Source: Amycolatopsis rifamycinica (lineage in GTDB: Bacteria > Actinomycetota > Actinomycetes > Mycobacteriales > Pseudonocardiaceae). From it: a stretch of DNA of 64,000 bases. The notes under the pieces are model-generated. The model saw nothing but the letters and a program-made list of their open reading frames with translations. It did not search any database and was not told the origin of the DNA. Location of the stretch: the NCBI RefSeq assembly GCF_000695625.1, contig NZ_JMQI01000028.1, positions 248,001-312,000 of the forward strand. Reading direction: 5' to 3'. The position numbers and the translations under genes are program-made. Below, one piece after another: positions 25,138 through 33,856 of the stretch (positions are counted from its first letter, which is position 1; each line of letters opens with the position of its first letter).

Positions 25138-27333
25138 ATGGGCGTGGACGAAAAAGGGACGTTCGGCGGCGAACTGCGACGGCTGCGGCAGGCCGCCGGC
25201 CTCTCCTTGGCCGGTCTCGCGGCCCGCGTCCACTACAGCAAGAGCTACCTCAGCAAGATCGAGAACCAGCTGATGCCGCCGAACGCGGCGCTCGCGGAAG
25301 TGTGCGAGACCGAACTGGACGCACCCGGTGTCCTGACCGCGCTGCTGCCCGCCGAGCCGTCCCCGCGGCGGCGCCGGACGGCCCTCGATGTCACCCCCTC
25401 GGGGCTGCCTCCGGCGACCACTCTGTTCACGGGCCGGGCCGCGGAGCTGCGCGCCATCCGGGAAGCGCTCCGCGGCGAAGCCGAAATCTGCGTCGTCTCC
25501 GGGCTCGGCGGTGTCGGCAAGACGGCCCTCGCCGTCCGGTGTGCCCACCGGCTCGAAGGGGAGTTCGCCGACGGGTGCCTGTTCGTCGACCTGCGCGGGC
25601 TCGGCGAGCCCGCCGTCTCGCCGTCGGCGGTGCACGACCGGGTGCTGCGGCGCCTCGGCGTCCCGGCGGAGAGCATCCCGGCCGATCCGGAGGACCGCGC
25701 CACCGCGTACCGCGCGCACCTGCGTGAGCGCAGCATCCTGCTGGTGCTCGACAACGCCGGCAGCGCGGCCCAGGTCCGGTCGCTCCTGCCCGGCGGGCCG
25801 GGCTGCCGGGTCCTGGTCACCAGCCGCTCACGGCTGACCGCGCTCGACGAGGCCACGCACGTCCCGGTCGACGTGCTGCCGCTGCCGGCCGCCGTCGAAC
25901 TGTTCGCCGTCCTGATCGGTGCGGATACGGCCGGGGAGGACGGCGTCCGGGTCGTGGAGCGGTGCGGCCGGATCCCGCTGGCCATCCGGATCGCGGCCGC
26001 GAGGCTGCGCGCCCACCCCGCGTGGGACATCGGTGAGCTCGACCGCCGGCTCGCCGACGAATCCGCCCTGCTCGGCGAACTGGACGACGGTGAACGCAGC
26101 CTCGCGGCCACGTTCCGGCTGTCCGTACGGGATCTCGAGCCCGCCGAAGCGCGGCTGTTCGGCCTGCTCGCCCTGCACCCCGGCGCGGGCTTCGACGTCG
26201 CGGCGGCGAGTGCGCTCGGCGGGCTGGCGGCCCGGGACGCCGACCGGCTCCTCGAACGGCTCTACAACGCCCACCTCCTCGTCCAGCCGGCCGCGGACCG
26301 CTACGGCTTCCACGACCTGGTGCGGGCCTTCGCCGGCACGCTGCCGGAAGCGCGTGCGGACGGCCGCGAAGCACTGCGCAGGCTGTTCGACCACTACCTG
26401 TCGACCGCCTCGGCGGCGGACCGGCTGATCACGCCCGGGCGGTTCCAGGTGGCCGGCGGGTCGACGGGCCCAAGCCTCGACGACGCTTCCTCGGCCACGC
26501 GGTGGATGCGCGCGGAGCTGCCCGCTCTCGTCGCCCTCACCCAGGTGGACGACCCCGCGCTGGACGTCCACCGCTGGCAACTCGCGTTCACCCTGCGCGG
26601 GTACTTCTACCTGGCGAAGGAACTCGACGCGTGGCTCGAGACGCACACGGCCGCCCTGGCGGCCTGCCTGCGGCTGGGCGACCGCCGGGCCGAGGCGCTC
26701 ACCCGCAACAACCTGGGCATGGGCCTGACCGGAGCCCGGCGGCTGACCGAGGCCGCGGAACAGCACCAAGCGGCCCGCGCGCTGTTCGACGCCTTGGGCG
26801 ACCGGCACGGCGTCAGCGACTGCCTGGCCAACCTCGCGGCGGTGTTTTCGAGACAGGGCCGGTTCGCGGAGGCGCTCGCGCACCAGCGGCAGGCACTGGA
26901 GTACTACTCGGCCGCCGGCCTCACCCGCAACAGCGGCATCACCCTGCGGAGCATGGCCACCGCCCACCTGGCCCTCGGCGAGGTGGGCGAAGCCGTCCGG
27001 TGCGCCGAAGAAGCGCTGGATCTCGCCCTCGAACGCGGGCACGACCTGGACATCGCCCAGGCCGCCAACGCACTGGGCGCCGCACGGGAGCGGGCGCAGG
27101 ACCACGCGAACGCCGAGCCGGCCTGGCGCCGCGCCCTGGCGCACGGCGAGCGGTGCGGCAGCGTGCACGAGCAGGCCACCGCCCAGTGGGGCCTGGGCCG
27201 GATGGCGCTGGCAGCCGGCCGGACGACCGAAGCCGGAACGTTGCTGCGCACCGCCCGGGAGCTTTTCGAACTGGTGAAATCCCCCCACGCGGACGCGGTG
27301 GCGGAATCGCTCGCCGCACTGCGCCGTTCGTGA
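25138..27333 (+). CDS. Helix-turn-helix / NB-ARC / TPR signalling regulator
   Basis: This 731-residue STAND protein has three parts. First is an XRE-type helix-turn-helix at residues 10-60 (LRRLRQAAGLSLAGLAARV, HYSKSYLSKIENQ). Second is an NB-ARC ATPase with P-loop SGLGGVGKTAL at 121-131, Walker B ILLVLDNAG near 200 and GLPLA-like RIPLAIRIAA. Third is a TPR array at about 480-720 (repeats around LTRNNLGMGLTGARRLTEA and ALGAARERAQDHANAEPAW). The family works as ATP-dependent switches controlling antibiotic or developmental genes. GGGAGG precedes the ATG. There is no obvious partner gene, and the following 210 bp contain no gene I recognise. Confidence 0.88.
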   Translation: MGVDEKGTFGGELRRLRQAAGLSLAGLAARVHYSKSYLSKIENQLMPPNAALAEVCETELDAPGVLTALLPAEPSPRRRRTALDVTPSGLPPATTLFTGRAAELRAIREALRGEAEICVVSGLGGVGKTALAVRCAHRLEGEFADGCLFVDLRGLGEPAVSPSAVHDRVLRRLGVPAESIPADPEDRATAYRAHLRERSILLVLDNAGSAAQVRSLLPGGPGCRVLVTSRSRLTALDEATHVPVDVLPLPAAVELFAVLIGADTAGEDGVRVVERCGRIPLAIRIAAARLRAHPAWDIGELDRRLADESALLGELDDGERSLAATFRLSVRDLEPAEARLFGLLALHPGAGFDVAAASALGGLAARDADRLLERLYNAHLLVQPAADRYGFHDLVRAFAGTLPEARADGREALRRLFDHYLSTASAADRLITPGRFQVAGGSTGPSLDDASSATRWMRAELPALVALTQVDDPALDVHRWQLAFTLRGYFYLAKELDAWLETHTAALAACLRLGDRRAEALTRNNLGMGLTGARRLTEAAEQHQAARALFDALGDRHGVSDCLANLAAVFSRQGRFAEALAHQRQALEYYSAAGLTRNSGITLRSMATAHLALGEVGEAVRCAEEALDLALERGHDLDIAQAANALGAARERAQDHANAEPAWRRALAHGERCGSVHEQATAQWGLGRMALAAGRTTEAGTLLRTARELFELVKSPHADAVAESLAALRRS

Positions 27334-27544
27334 TGACCGCATCCCCGCCGGTATCATCTCGGTGACCCGGTCACGGCGAAGATCGAAGCGGAGTTGCGCG
27401 GCAGGCACCAGCTCTTCCTGCCGGACGACGAGAGCGACGCGGTCCGCCTCGACGGCCAAGGGAAGCGCGCGAACCGGACCCGGCCCACCGGTCAGCGTTC
27501 CCATGAGCCCGGCAAGCTGGCAGTCGAGCCAAGACATCGCAGGT

Positions 27545-28357
27545 CTACCGCACGCTCCTGGCATAGCCACCTGCACTCACGCCGAACTCCCGCCGGAAGT
27601 GCCGGTTGAGCTGGCTCTGGTCACAGTAACCAAGCTCGGCGGCGGTCTCTGCCACGGATCGTCCCGCTGCCAGCATGGATTTGGCGCGCGCCAGGCGCAA
27701 CAGGGTCCGGTAGTGGTGTGGTGGAACCCCGTAAGCCTGCCGGAAGCTCCTGATCAAGTGGCGTTTGCTGCAACCGGCGACTGCCGCGAGGTCGTCGAGC
27801 TTGATGTTGGAGTTCAGTTGACTGTGGAGCATCTCCCGTACTTGGCGAAGCGATCGAGGACGAAGTGTCGGACTCGCTGCGCCAAGAGCATCCGCATGCC
27901 GGGTGAGCAGGACGTCCAGCAGGCGGATCAGCGACGACTCGAGATCCAGCTCGTCCTCGCCGTGCGCCAAATCCCTGTGCAGCGCCGCGATGCCGTCGAA
28001 GAGGCCGCGGTCCGAATAGGTCACCCCGTGAAAGCGCGGCCGGCCTGTGCCGACCGGCATGAGGTCGGCGTCGAGGAACATCAGCTGCACGATGGCCTGG
28101 TCGTCAGCGGCGGCTTTGTCCTGTTCGAGGCAGCTCACGACCTCATGGGGCTCGATCACCGTCACCGCGCCGGGGACAGGGGGGCTCTGGGTTCGCCCGA
28201 GGTACTGAAAGGGGGGTGCGGAGCCGCCGTGCGTGATCTTGACGGTGTACCCGCCGTTCACAGCGGTCGGGAAGTCACCATCGGCAGCGCGCACAACCAG
28301 GCTCTCGACTCCGAACCGTGCTCTTCTGCGACGCCCCTCGGTTGCGGACTCAGCCAT
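27545..28357 (-). CDS. AraC-family transcriptional regulator
   Basis: This 270-residue protein has an N-terminal cupin-like sensor (ESLVVRAADGDFPTAVNGG to about residue 130) and a C-terminal double helix-turn-helix at 170-270 (LDDLAAVAGCSKRHLIRSFRQ and VAETAAELGYCDQSQLNRHFR). It is divergent from the alpha/beta hydrolase at 28586, with 228 bp between, and so is its likely regulator. Base composition is visibly less GC-rich than in the flanking genes, and codon use is more relaxed, which hints at transfer. Confidence 0.88.
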   Translation of the reverse strand: MAESATEGRRRRARFGVESLVVRAADGDFPTAVNGGYTVKITHGGSAPPFQYLGRTQSPPVPGAVTVIEPHEVVSCLEQDKAAADDQAIVQLMFLDADLMPVGTGRPRFHGVTYSDRGLFDGIAALHRDLAHGEDELDLESSLIRLLDVLLTRHADALGAASPTLRPRSLRQVREMLHSQLNSNIKLDDLAAVAGCSKRHLIRSFRQAYGVPPHHYRTLLRLARAKSMLAAGRSVAETAAELGYCDQSQLNRHFRREFGVSAGGYARSVR

Positions 28358-28585
28358 GTCACTTTCGCCCTAGTTCGGCTTGTTCGAGGGATCCTACAGT
28401 TCCGGGTAGACGCGGGACGAATACCTGACGAGATCTGTGCACCGCCGCGGAGATCGCCGTCCACACCGACCCAGGTGCCGGGCGGCCGTCCCTGTCCCAT
28501 CAGGCTCGCGGCCACGACCGCCGATTCCATGCCTACCGCCAGTTACGACTGGCGCTGTATCGACACCGATCTCGAAAGGGCTCCG

Positions 28586-29560
28586 ATGAGCAAGCCGTAC
28601 AGCGACGCCGCCGACATCCCGGTCAACGCGTCGCAACCCGTCCTCGCCTACCACCCGGTCACCCTCGACGTTCCCGGACGGCCCGTGCCGCTGGCGGTCA
28701 AGGTGTCGATCCCCGCGACCGGCACCGACCTGCCGCTCATCCTCCTGTCCCACGGGCACGGGCCGGCGAACTTCCTGTCCTCCTACAACGGGTACGGGCC
28801 GCTGGCGAACTTCTTCGCCGCCCACGGGTTCGCGGTCATCCAGCCGACCCACCTGGACTCGACGGCCCTCGGTCTGCGCGACACCGACCTCAAGGACGCG
28901 CCCCTGTTCTGGCGTGACCGCGCCACCGACATGCACCACATCCTCGACCGCCTCGACGACATCGAGGCCGCCGTACCCGGTCTTGCCGAACGGCGGATCG
29001 ACCGGGACCGTGTCGGTGCCGTAGGGCACTCCATGGGCGGCAACACCGTCTCCCTCCTCCTCGGAGCCCGGATGCTGGACCCGGAGGACGACCGGCCGAA
29101 GGACCTCTCCGACTCTCGTGTCAAGGCGGGAGTGCTCATCGGAGCTCCGGGCATCGGCAACGACGAGCACTTCGCCGAGTGGGCCAAGACGAACTACCCG
29201 GTGCTGTATTACACCGACTTCGAGCAGATGACAGGCACCGGCCTGATCATCGTGGGCGATCAGGACCTCAACCCCCACTTCTCCAACCGGCTCAGCTACC
29301 GTGCCGACGCCTACTCGGCCAGCCCCGGCGGCAACAAAACCATGGTGACCATGTACGGCGCTGGTCACATCTTCGGTGGCATATCCGGATATGACGCGGC
29401 AGAGACGGACGACGAGAACCCCGAGCGCGTGGCGACTCTGCGGGCGCTCGTGTGGGCCTACTTGCGCAGCCAGCTCTACTCGGGCGACCCGTCCTGGAAG
29501 GACGCGGTGAATGCTCTGGAGAACGGTGAAGACCCGATGGCCATGGTCGAAACGAGGTAG
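28586..29560 (+). CDS. Alpha/beta hydrolase of the chlorophyllase/cutinase-like group
   Basis: This 324-residue hydrolase carries the nucleophile motif GHSMGG with Ser149. The oxyanion segment is LLSHGHGPANFLSSYNGYG, a candidate acid is Asp225 in VGDQDLN, and the catalytic His261 is in GAGHIFGG. There is no signal peptide. The ATG at 28586 follows GAAAGGG and marks where family similarity begins. Its neighbour is a divergent AraC regulator. The likely reaction is ester hydrolysis of a small or polymeric substrate; specificity cannot be read. Confidence 0.85.
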   Translation: MSKPYSDAADIPVNASQPVLAYHPVTLDVPGRPVPLAVKVSIPATGTDLPLILLSHGHGPANFLSSYNGYGPLANFFAAHGFAVIQPTHLDSTALGLRDTDLKDAPLFWRDRATDMHHILDRLDDIEAAVPGLAERRIDRDRVGAVGHSMGGNTVSLLLGARMLDPEDDRPKDLSDSRVKAGVLIGAPGIGNDEHFAEWAKTNYPVLYYTDFEQMTGTGLIIVGDQDLNPHFSNRLSYRADAYSASPGGNKTMVTMYGAGHIFGGISGYDAAETDDENPERVATLRALVWAYLRSQLYSGDPSWKDAVNALENGEDPMAMVETR

Positions 29561-29656
29561 TTCCGCGAGGTGGGCGGCGGTGCGACGGCCGCCGCCCACC
29601 GCACTTCATCGCACCGGGACCTTCCACCCAGCACGGATCGCACAGGAGCAACCGCC

Positions 29657-30178
29657 ATGTGGACCACGTTCGCCGCGACCGTCGGCGGAAGCGCAGCCGG
29701 CCTCACCGGCCTCACCTTCATCGTTGTCGCCTTCCGCTTCGACGTCGTCGCCACCTCCCGGGAATACCGCAACCGCGCCGCGCAAACCGTCTCCCTGTTC
29801 CTGACCACCACAGTCACCGCGTCGCTGGTCACCCTGCCGCAGCCGACCTGGGCCCTCGGGGTCGAGCTGCTGGTCGCCGCGGCGGCAAGCGCAAGTCTGC
29901 TCTCGGTGCTCGACTACGCAGCCCGCCGTGGCACGTCCCGGCATGCGCGGCCCGTCCTCGTCGTCGCGCTCGTCGCGTTCACGGCAGGTATCGCCGCCGC
30001 CGGACTGTTCGCCACCCTCGGCTCCACCAACGGAATGGGCTTCTACGCCGCGAGTTCGCTGCTCGGCCTCATGTGGGGCGTCTACGGGACGTGGGTCTTC
30101 CTCACGCAGGCGGGCACAGATCGGAGCAACGCGGTAGCCAACGTGCATGACCAGCCCGGCACCGTGCCGGCCGCTTGA
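29657..30178 (+). CDS. Four-helix integral membrane protein of unknown function
   Basis: This 173-residue protein has four transmembrane helices (TVGGSAAGLTGLTFIVVAFR, LGVELLVAAAASASLLSVL, PVLVVALVAFTAGIAAAGLF, YAASSLLGLMWGVYGTWVF). The ATG at 29657 with ACAGGAGCAA upstream is preferred over an earlier in-frame start. It begins 96 bp after the hydrolase and may share its transcript. No family name can be given with confidence. Confidence 0.75.
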   Translation: MWTTFAATVGGSAAGLTGLTFIVVAFRFDVVATSREYRNRAAQTVSLFLTTTVTASLVTLPQPTWALGVELLVAAAASASLLSVLDYAARRGTSRHARPVLVVALVAFTAGIAAAGLFATLGSTNGMGFYAASSLLGLMWGVYGTWVFLTQAGTDRSNAVANVHDQPGTVPAA

Positions 30179-30226
30179 CCGGCCCCACACAGTGAGGCGG
30201 TGCGGGACGGCTGCTGCTACCAAACC

Positions 30227-30261
30227 AAAAAGCTCGGCTGACCTGGGTCAGCCGAGCTTTG
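30227..30261 (-). terminator. Terminator of the tRNA transcript
   Basis: Arms AAAGCTCGGCTGAC and GTCAGCCGAGCTTT (30229-30242 / 30247-30260) with a 4-nt loop. On the minus strand the stem is followed by TTTGGTTTGG. It lies just beyond the tRNA-Glu 3' end. Confidence 0.85.
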
Positions 30262-30275
30262 GTGGTCACTGCTGG

Positions 30276-30348
30276 TACCCCCGATGGGATTCGAACCCAC
30301 GCTACCGGCGTGAGAGGCCGGCGTCCTAGGCCGCTAGACGACGGGGGC
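30276..30348 (-). tRNA. tRNA-Glu (anticodon CUC)
   Basis: This is a 73-nt cloverleaf on the minus strand. The acceptor GCCCCCG pairs with CGGGGGT, the anticodon stem CCGGC/GCCGG encloses loop CTCTCAC, and GGTTCGAATCC forms the T-loop region. CCA is encoded immediately after (30273-30275 on the plus strand). It reads GAG codons. It is charged by GltX, which is not found in its usual nearby position. Confidence 0.95.
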
Positions 30349-30449
30349 TTAGGATCTTCCCTGGTTTCCCAGGGGCTTTTCGGTTTTTCTTGCTGGAGAG
30401 AACCTACCAGAAGCGATTTCCCGCTTCGCAGGGGGGTCACTCTCCGCAG

Positions 30450-30521
30450 CTGGGGTACCAGGACTCGAACCTAGACTAACTGGACCAGAACCAGTCGTGC
30501 TGCCAATTACACCATACCCCA
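30450..30521 (-). tRNA. tRNA-Gln (anticodon CUG)
   Basis: This is a 72-nt cloverleaf on the minus strand. The acceptor TGGGGTA pairs with TACCCCA, the anticodon stem ACTGG/CCAGT encloses loop TTCTGGT, and the T-arm contains GGTTCGAGTCC. CCA is not encoded. Actinobacteria lack GlnRS, so it is charged with Glu and amidated by GatCAB, whose gatB and gatA lie at 61.6-64 kb. It precedes tRNA-Glu in the same transcript. Confidence 0.95.
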
Positions 30522-30570
30522 GTGAGGTACCGCTCCGGCTGGCCGGTTCAGCACCGCACGAGGAGAAATA

Positions 30571-31398
30571 CTAGAGCACGCCGTTCCGGACCGTGAACGC
30601 GGGGGTGCCACTGCGGCGCTGGGCCGGGACGCCGATCGTCGCGTACTCCGAAACCAGCAGCTCAGGCAGCTCCGCGAGGCCGGTCACCGTGTGGACGCCC
30701 TCGGGGGCGCGCTCGCCGATGCGGTCACGGTCGAGCCAGACCGCGCCCAGGCCCGCGTCGCGGGCGCCGATCGCGTCGGTGTCCAGTTTGTCGCCCACGT
30801 GGACCGCCTGGGCCGGCGCGCAGCCCAGACCCAGGCACACCGTGTGGAACATCACCGGGTCGGGCTTGGCCACCCCGAGCTCGCCGGCGATGGCGACGTG
30901 GTCGAAGAACGGCGCCAGGCCGAGGTCGGCGATCTTCTTCCGCTGGTGACCACCCGAGGCGTTCGTCACCGCGGCCAGCATCAGCCCGGCGGCGCGCAGC
31001 CACTCCAGGCAGTCCAGGACGTCGTCGAACAGCTGCCACGAGTGGTCGAGCAGCTCTCTGCGGCGCCGCTCGAACGAGCTCACCTGCTCGGCGTCGGCGA
31101 GGATGCCGATCTCGGCGAGGAAGCAGTCGGTGCGCCGCTGGTGCATCGTCGCGTAGTCCAGTTCGCCCGCGACGACGAGGGCGACGTGCTCTTCGGTGAT
31201 GAGGTCCCACAGCGGCCACAGGTCACCCCGGCCGGTGAGGATGTGGAGGCTCCGGCGGATCGCGGCGGTGCAGTCGATGAGCGTGTCGTCGATGTCCAGG
31301 CACACCAGCCGGAGCTCGGGCGGCGCCCAGGGCTCGGACGCCGCCGCGGCGGGCGAAGCGGTTCGCGAAGGGGTCCGGGGTGCCAGGGCGAAATCCAC
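30571..31398 (-). CDS. HAD-superfamily hydrolase (subfamily IA phosphatase)
   Basis: This 275-residue protein contains motif I CLDIDDTLID (nucleophile Asp35, acid Asp37), motif II TNASGG, motif III Lys in GVAKPDPVMFH, and motif IV GDKLDTDAIGARDAG. The cap domain is helical (residues 50-130). The 25-residue N-terminal Ala/Pro-rich segment may be over-called. The substrate is unknown, probably a small phosphate ester. It lies upstream of the two tRNAs on the same strand. Confidence 0.88.
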   Translation of the reverse strand: MDFALAPRTPSRTASPAAAASEPWAPPELRLVCLDIDDTLIDCTAAIRRSLHILTGRGDLWPLWDLITEEHVALVVAGELDYATMHQRRTDCFLAEIGILADAEQVSSFERRRRELLDHSWQLFDDVLDCLEWLRAAGLMLAAVTNASGGHQRKKIADLGLAPFFDHVAIAGELGVAKPDPVMFHTVCLGLGCAPAQAVHVGDKLDTDAIGARDAGLGAVWLDRDRIGERAPEGVHTVTGLAELPELLVSEYATIGVPAQRRSGTPAFTVRNGVL

Positions 31399-31747
31399 CC
31401 AGTGAGGCTAGGGCAACCGCCGCGTTCGCGACGCTGCCAAAGAGGTGATTGCCGCTCCTCTGTTCCGGCGCACCGGCTCTACTCCCAGTTGGCGAACCGT
31501 CCCCGATCGGTTATCCGGCCGCACGGGCCGCCGACGCCGGCTCCACCGCCGAGGAAATCGATTCCTCGGCGAAACCCCTTGTCCCGCTTGGAAATCCGCT
31601 CCGTCCACACGGGCACCTCCCCATACCGCCGCCGGAGCCACGCGAAGCCGGAACACCTTCGACCGACTGTCGCGTTTGGACGGTACTCGGCAACCGGCTC
31701 GCGGCGACGTGACCGTCGCCCGATCAGCGTATCTCCGGTCGCACCCC
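31399..31747. other. Divergent intergenic space with a perfect 25-bp palindrome
   Basis: This is non-coding between the HAD gene and the FAD-monooxygenase promoter. At 31547-31571 there are arms CGCCGAGGAA and TTCCTCGGCG around ATCGA. It may be an operator for either divergent gene or a remnant terminator. No gene is recognised, although gltX would be expected near here by comparison with other actinobacteria. Confidence 0.5.
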
Positions 31748-31802
31748 TTGACGCGGATGCCGGACGGGTGCATCCTCAGGTTATTCAACACGCGATGAAT
31801 AA
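31748..31802 (+). promoter_or_regulatory. Promoter and operator of the FAD monooxygenase
   Basis: TTGACG (31748-31753), a 17-bp spacer and CATCCT (31771-31776) form a plausible -35/-10 pair. An inverted repeat with arms TTATTCA (31781-31787) and TGAATAA (31796-31802) overlaps the predicted transcription start, so a repressor there would block initiation. No cognate regulator is adjacent. Confidence 0.6.
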
Positions 31803-31816
31803 GGGAGATGGTCGAG

Positions 31817-33058
31817 ATGACCGAGCGCACGACCTGCGTCGTCATCGGTGGCGGGCCGGCCGGGATGGTCACGGGGCTGCTGCTGGCCCGGGCCGGCGTC
31901 GAGGTGACGGTGCTGGAGAAGCACGCCGATTTCCTGCGGGACTTCCGCGGGGACACGGTCCACCCGTCGACGCTGACGCTGCTCGACGAGCTGGGCCTCG
32001 GCGAGAAGTTCCACGCGCTGCCGCACAGCGAGCTGCACTCGGCCGGGTTCCCGCAGGAAAACGGCGAGATGATGAAGCTGGCCGACTTCACCCGGCTGAA
32101 GGTGGCGCACCCGTACATCGCGATGGTGCCGCAGTGGGACTTCCTCGACCTGCTCGCCGAAAGCGCCCGCAAGGAGCCGACGTTCGTCCAGCGGATGGAG
32201 ACCGAGTGCACCGGCCTGGTCCGCGAGCACGGCCGGGTCGCGGGCATCACCTACCGCACGAGCGCGGGCGAGACCGGCGAAATCCGCGCCGACCTGGTGA
32301 TCGCCGCCGACGGCCGGTGGTCGCTGGCCCGCCGGGAGGCCGGCCTGGTGCCGCGGGAGTACGACTGCCCGTTCGACGTCTGGTGGTTCCGGCTCTCGCG
32401 CCGCGAGAGCGAGGAGGGCGCCATGCTGCTGCCGAAGATGCGGGACCGCCGGTTCGCCGTGCCGCTCCCCCGCCCCGGCTTCTTCCAGATCGCCTACCTC
32501 AGCCCGAAGGGTGCCGACCTGGGCGCGAAGGGCATCGAGGACTTCCGCCACAACGTCACGCAGATCCTGCCCGAGTTCGCCGACCGCGTGCACGAGCTCG
32601 AGTCGATGGACGACGTCAAGATGCTCGACGTGCGGCTCAACCTGCTGCGCAAGTGGCACGTCGACGGCCTGCTCTGCATCGGCGACGCGGCGCACGCGAT
32701 GTCGCCGATCGGCGGGGTCGGGATCAACCTGGCGGTGCAGGACGCGGTCGCGGCGGCGACGCTGCTGGCCGAGCCGCTGCTGCGGGGCCGCCCGTCGGAG
32801 GCGGACCTGGCGAAGGTGCGTGCGCGCCGGCTGGCGCCGACGATGCTGGTGCAGGGCCTGCAGCGACTGCTGCACCGGACCGTGATGCGCGCGGTGATGG
32901 CGGGCAGGCGCAACGGCCCGCCGGCGCCGATGATCAAGCTGTTCGCGCGGTTCCCGCGGCTGTCGTACTTCCCGGCCCGGCTCCTCGGCCTGGGGCTGCG
33001 GCCGGAGCACGCTCCGGCGTTCGCCCGGCGGCCGATGGAGCCGGCGGCGCGGGGTTAG
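31817..33058 (+). CDS. FAD-dependent aromatic-type monooxygenase (UbiH/PHBH fold)
   Basis: This 413-residue flavoprotein has the N-terminal VVIGGGPAGMVTGLLLARAG motif. The DG-type motif is DLVIAADGRWSLARREAG, and the second FAD motif is LLCIGDAAHAMSPIGGVGIN. The group hydroxylates aromatic or polyketide substrates, or inactivates antibiotics. ATG 31817 is chosen over ATG 31808 because GGGAG stands at proper distance only from the former. The stop overlaps the convergent FAH gene by 4 bp. It occupies the slot where related genomes carry gltX. Confidence 0.88.
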   Translation: MTERTTCVVIGGGPAGMVTGLLLARAGVEVTVLEKHADFLRDFRGDTVHPSTLTLLDELGLGEKFHALPHSELHSAGFPQENGEMMKLADFTRLKVAHPYIAMVPQWDFLDLLAESARKEPTFVQRMETECTGLVREHGRVAGITYRTSAGETGEIRADLVIAADGRWSLARREAGLVPREYDCPFDVWWFRLSRRESEEGAMLLPKMRDRRFAVPLPRPGFFQIAYLSPKGADLGAKGIEDFRHNVTQILPEFADRVHELESMDDVKMLDVRLNLLRKWHVDGLLCIGDAAHAMSPIGGVGINLAVQDAVAAATLLAEPLLRGRPSEADLAKVRARRLAPTMLVQGLQRLLHRTVMRAVMAGRRNGPPAPMIKLFARFPRLSYFPARLLGLGLRPEHAPAFARRPMEPAARG

Positions 33059-33825
33059 ACGTCTTCGACCGGGTTGGTCAGGGTGCCGATGCCCTCGATG
33101 GTGATCGAGACGCTCTGGCCGCCCTCGATCGGGCCGACCCCTTCGGGGGTGCCGGTGAGGATGATGTCGCCGGGCAGGAGCGTCATGACGCCGGAGACGA
33201 ACTCGACCAGCTCGGGGATCTTGTGGACGAGGTCGGACGTGCGGCCGTCCTGCTTGAGCTCGCCGTCGACCTCGGCCCGGAGCGACAGGTCGGACGCGTC
33301 GACCGACGTCTCGATCCACGGGCCGATCGGGCAGAAGGTGTCGAAGCCCTTGGCGCGGCCCCACTGGCCGTCGGACTTCTGCAGGTCACGGGCGCTGACG
33401 TCGTTGGCGATCGTGTAGCCGAGGACGACGCTCGCGGCGCGGGCGGCGGGCACGTTCTTCACCGGCTGCCCGATGACGATCGCCAGCTCGCCTTCGAAGT
33501 CGACGCGGCCGATGCCGGACGGCCGCCGGATGGCCGCGTTCGGCCCGATGACCGTCGTCGACGGCTTGATGAACAGCATCGGCTCGCTGGGCACGTCGTT
33601 GCCGAACTCGGCCGCGTGCTTGGCGTAGTTGCGGCCGACGGCGATCACCTTGGACGGCAGGATCGGCGCGAGCAGCCGGACGTCGGCCAGCGGCCACCGC
33701 TTTCCGGTGAAGTTCGGCTGGCCGAAGGGGTGTTCGGCGATTTCGAGGACCTGGGCGTCGTCACCGTCGCCTTCGATCGAGGCGAACGCGACACCACCGG
33801 GATGAGCAATTCGGGCTAGGCGCAC
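33055..33825 (-). CDS. Fumarylacetoacetate hydrolase family protein
   Basis: This 256-residue FAH-fold enzyme carries metal-binding acidic residues in FEGELAIVIG, plus GYTIANDVSARDLQ and LTGTPEGVGPIEGG. It corresponds to Rv2993c, annotated as a 2-hydroxyhepta-2,4-diene-1,7-dioate isomerase-like protein. The real substrate is probably a beta-diketo or enol acid such as oxaloacetate enol or acylpyruvate. It lies 31 bp after cimA in the same direction and may be co-transcribed. Confidence 0.9.
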   Translation of the reverse strand: MRLARIAHPGGVAFASIEGDGDDAQVLEIAEHPFGQPNFTGKRWPLADVRLLAPILPSKVIAVGRNYAKHAAEFGNDVPSEPMLFIKPSTTVIGPNAAIRRPSGIGRVDFEGELAIVIGQPVKNVPAARAASVVLGYTIANDVSARDLQKSDGQWGRAKGFDTFCPIGPWIETSVDASDLSLRAEVDGELKQDGRTSDLVHKIPELVEFVSGVMTLLPGDIILTGTPEGVGPIEGGQSVSITIEGIGTLTNPVEDV

Positions 33826-33856
33826 GTAGCCAGTCTACGTGCGCCCCTCCCGTGCT

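Noticed and set aside
27334..27544. Gene fragment between the NB-ARC regulator and AraC
   Set aside because: A short frame (DPVTAKIEAELRGRHQLFL..) looks vaguely protein-like, but I recognise no family and no start signal.
30179..30275. Duplicated tRNA-Glu 3' end as an attachment site
   Set aside because: No second copy of the tRNA 3' sequence is visible at the far end of the 27.3-30.2 kb block, and no integrase is present.
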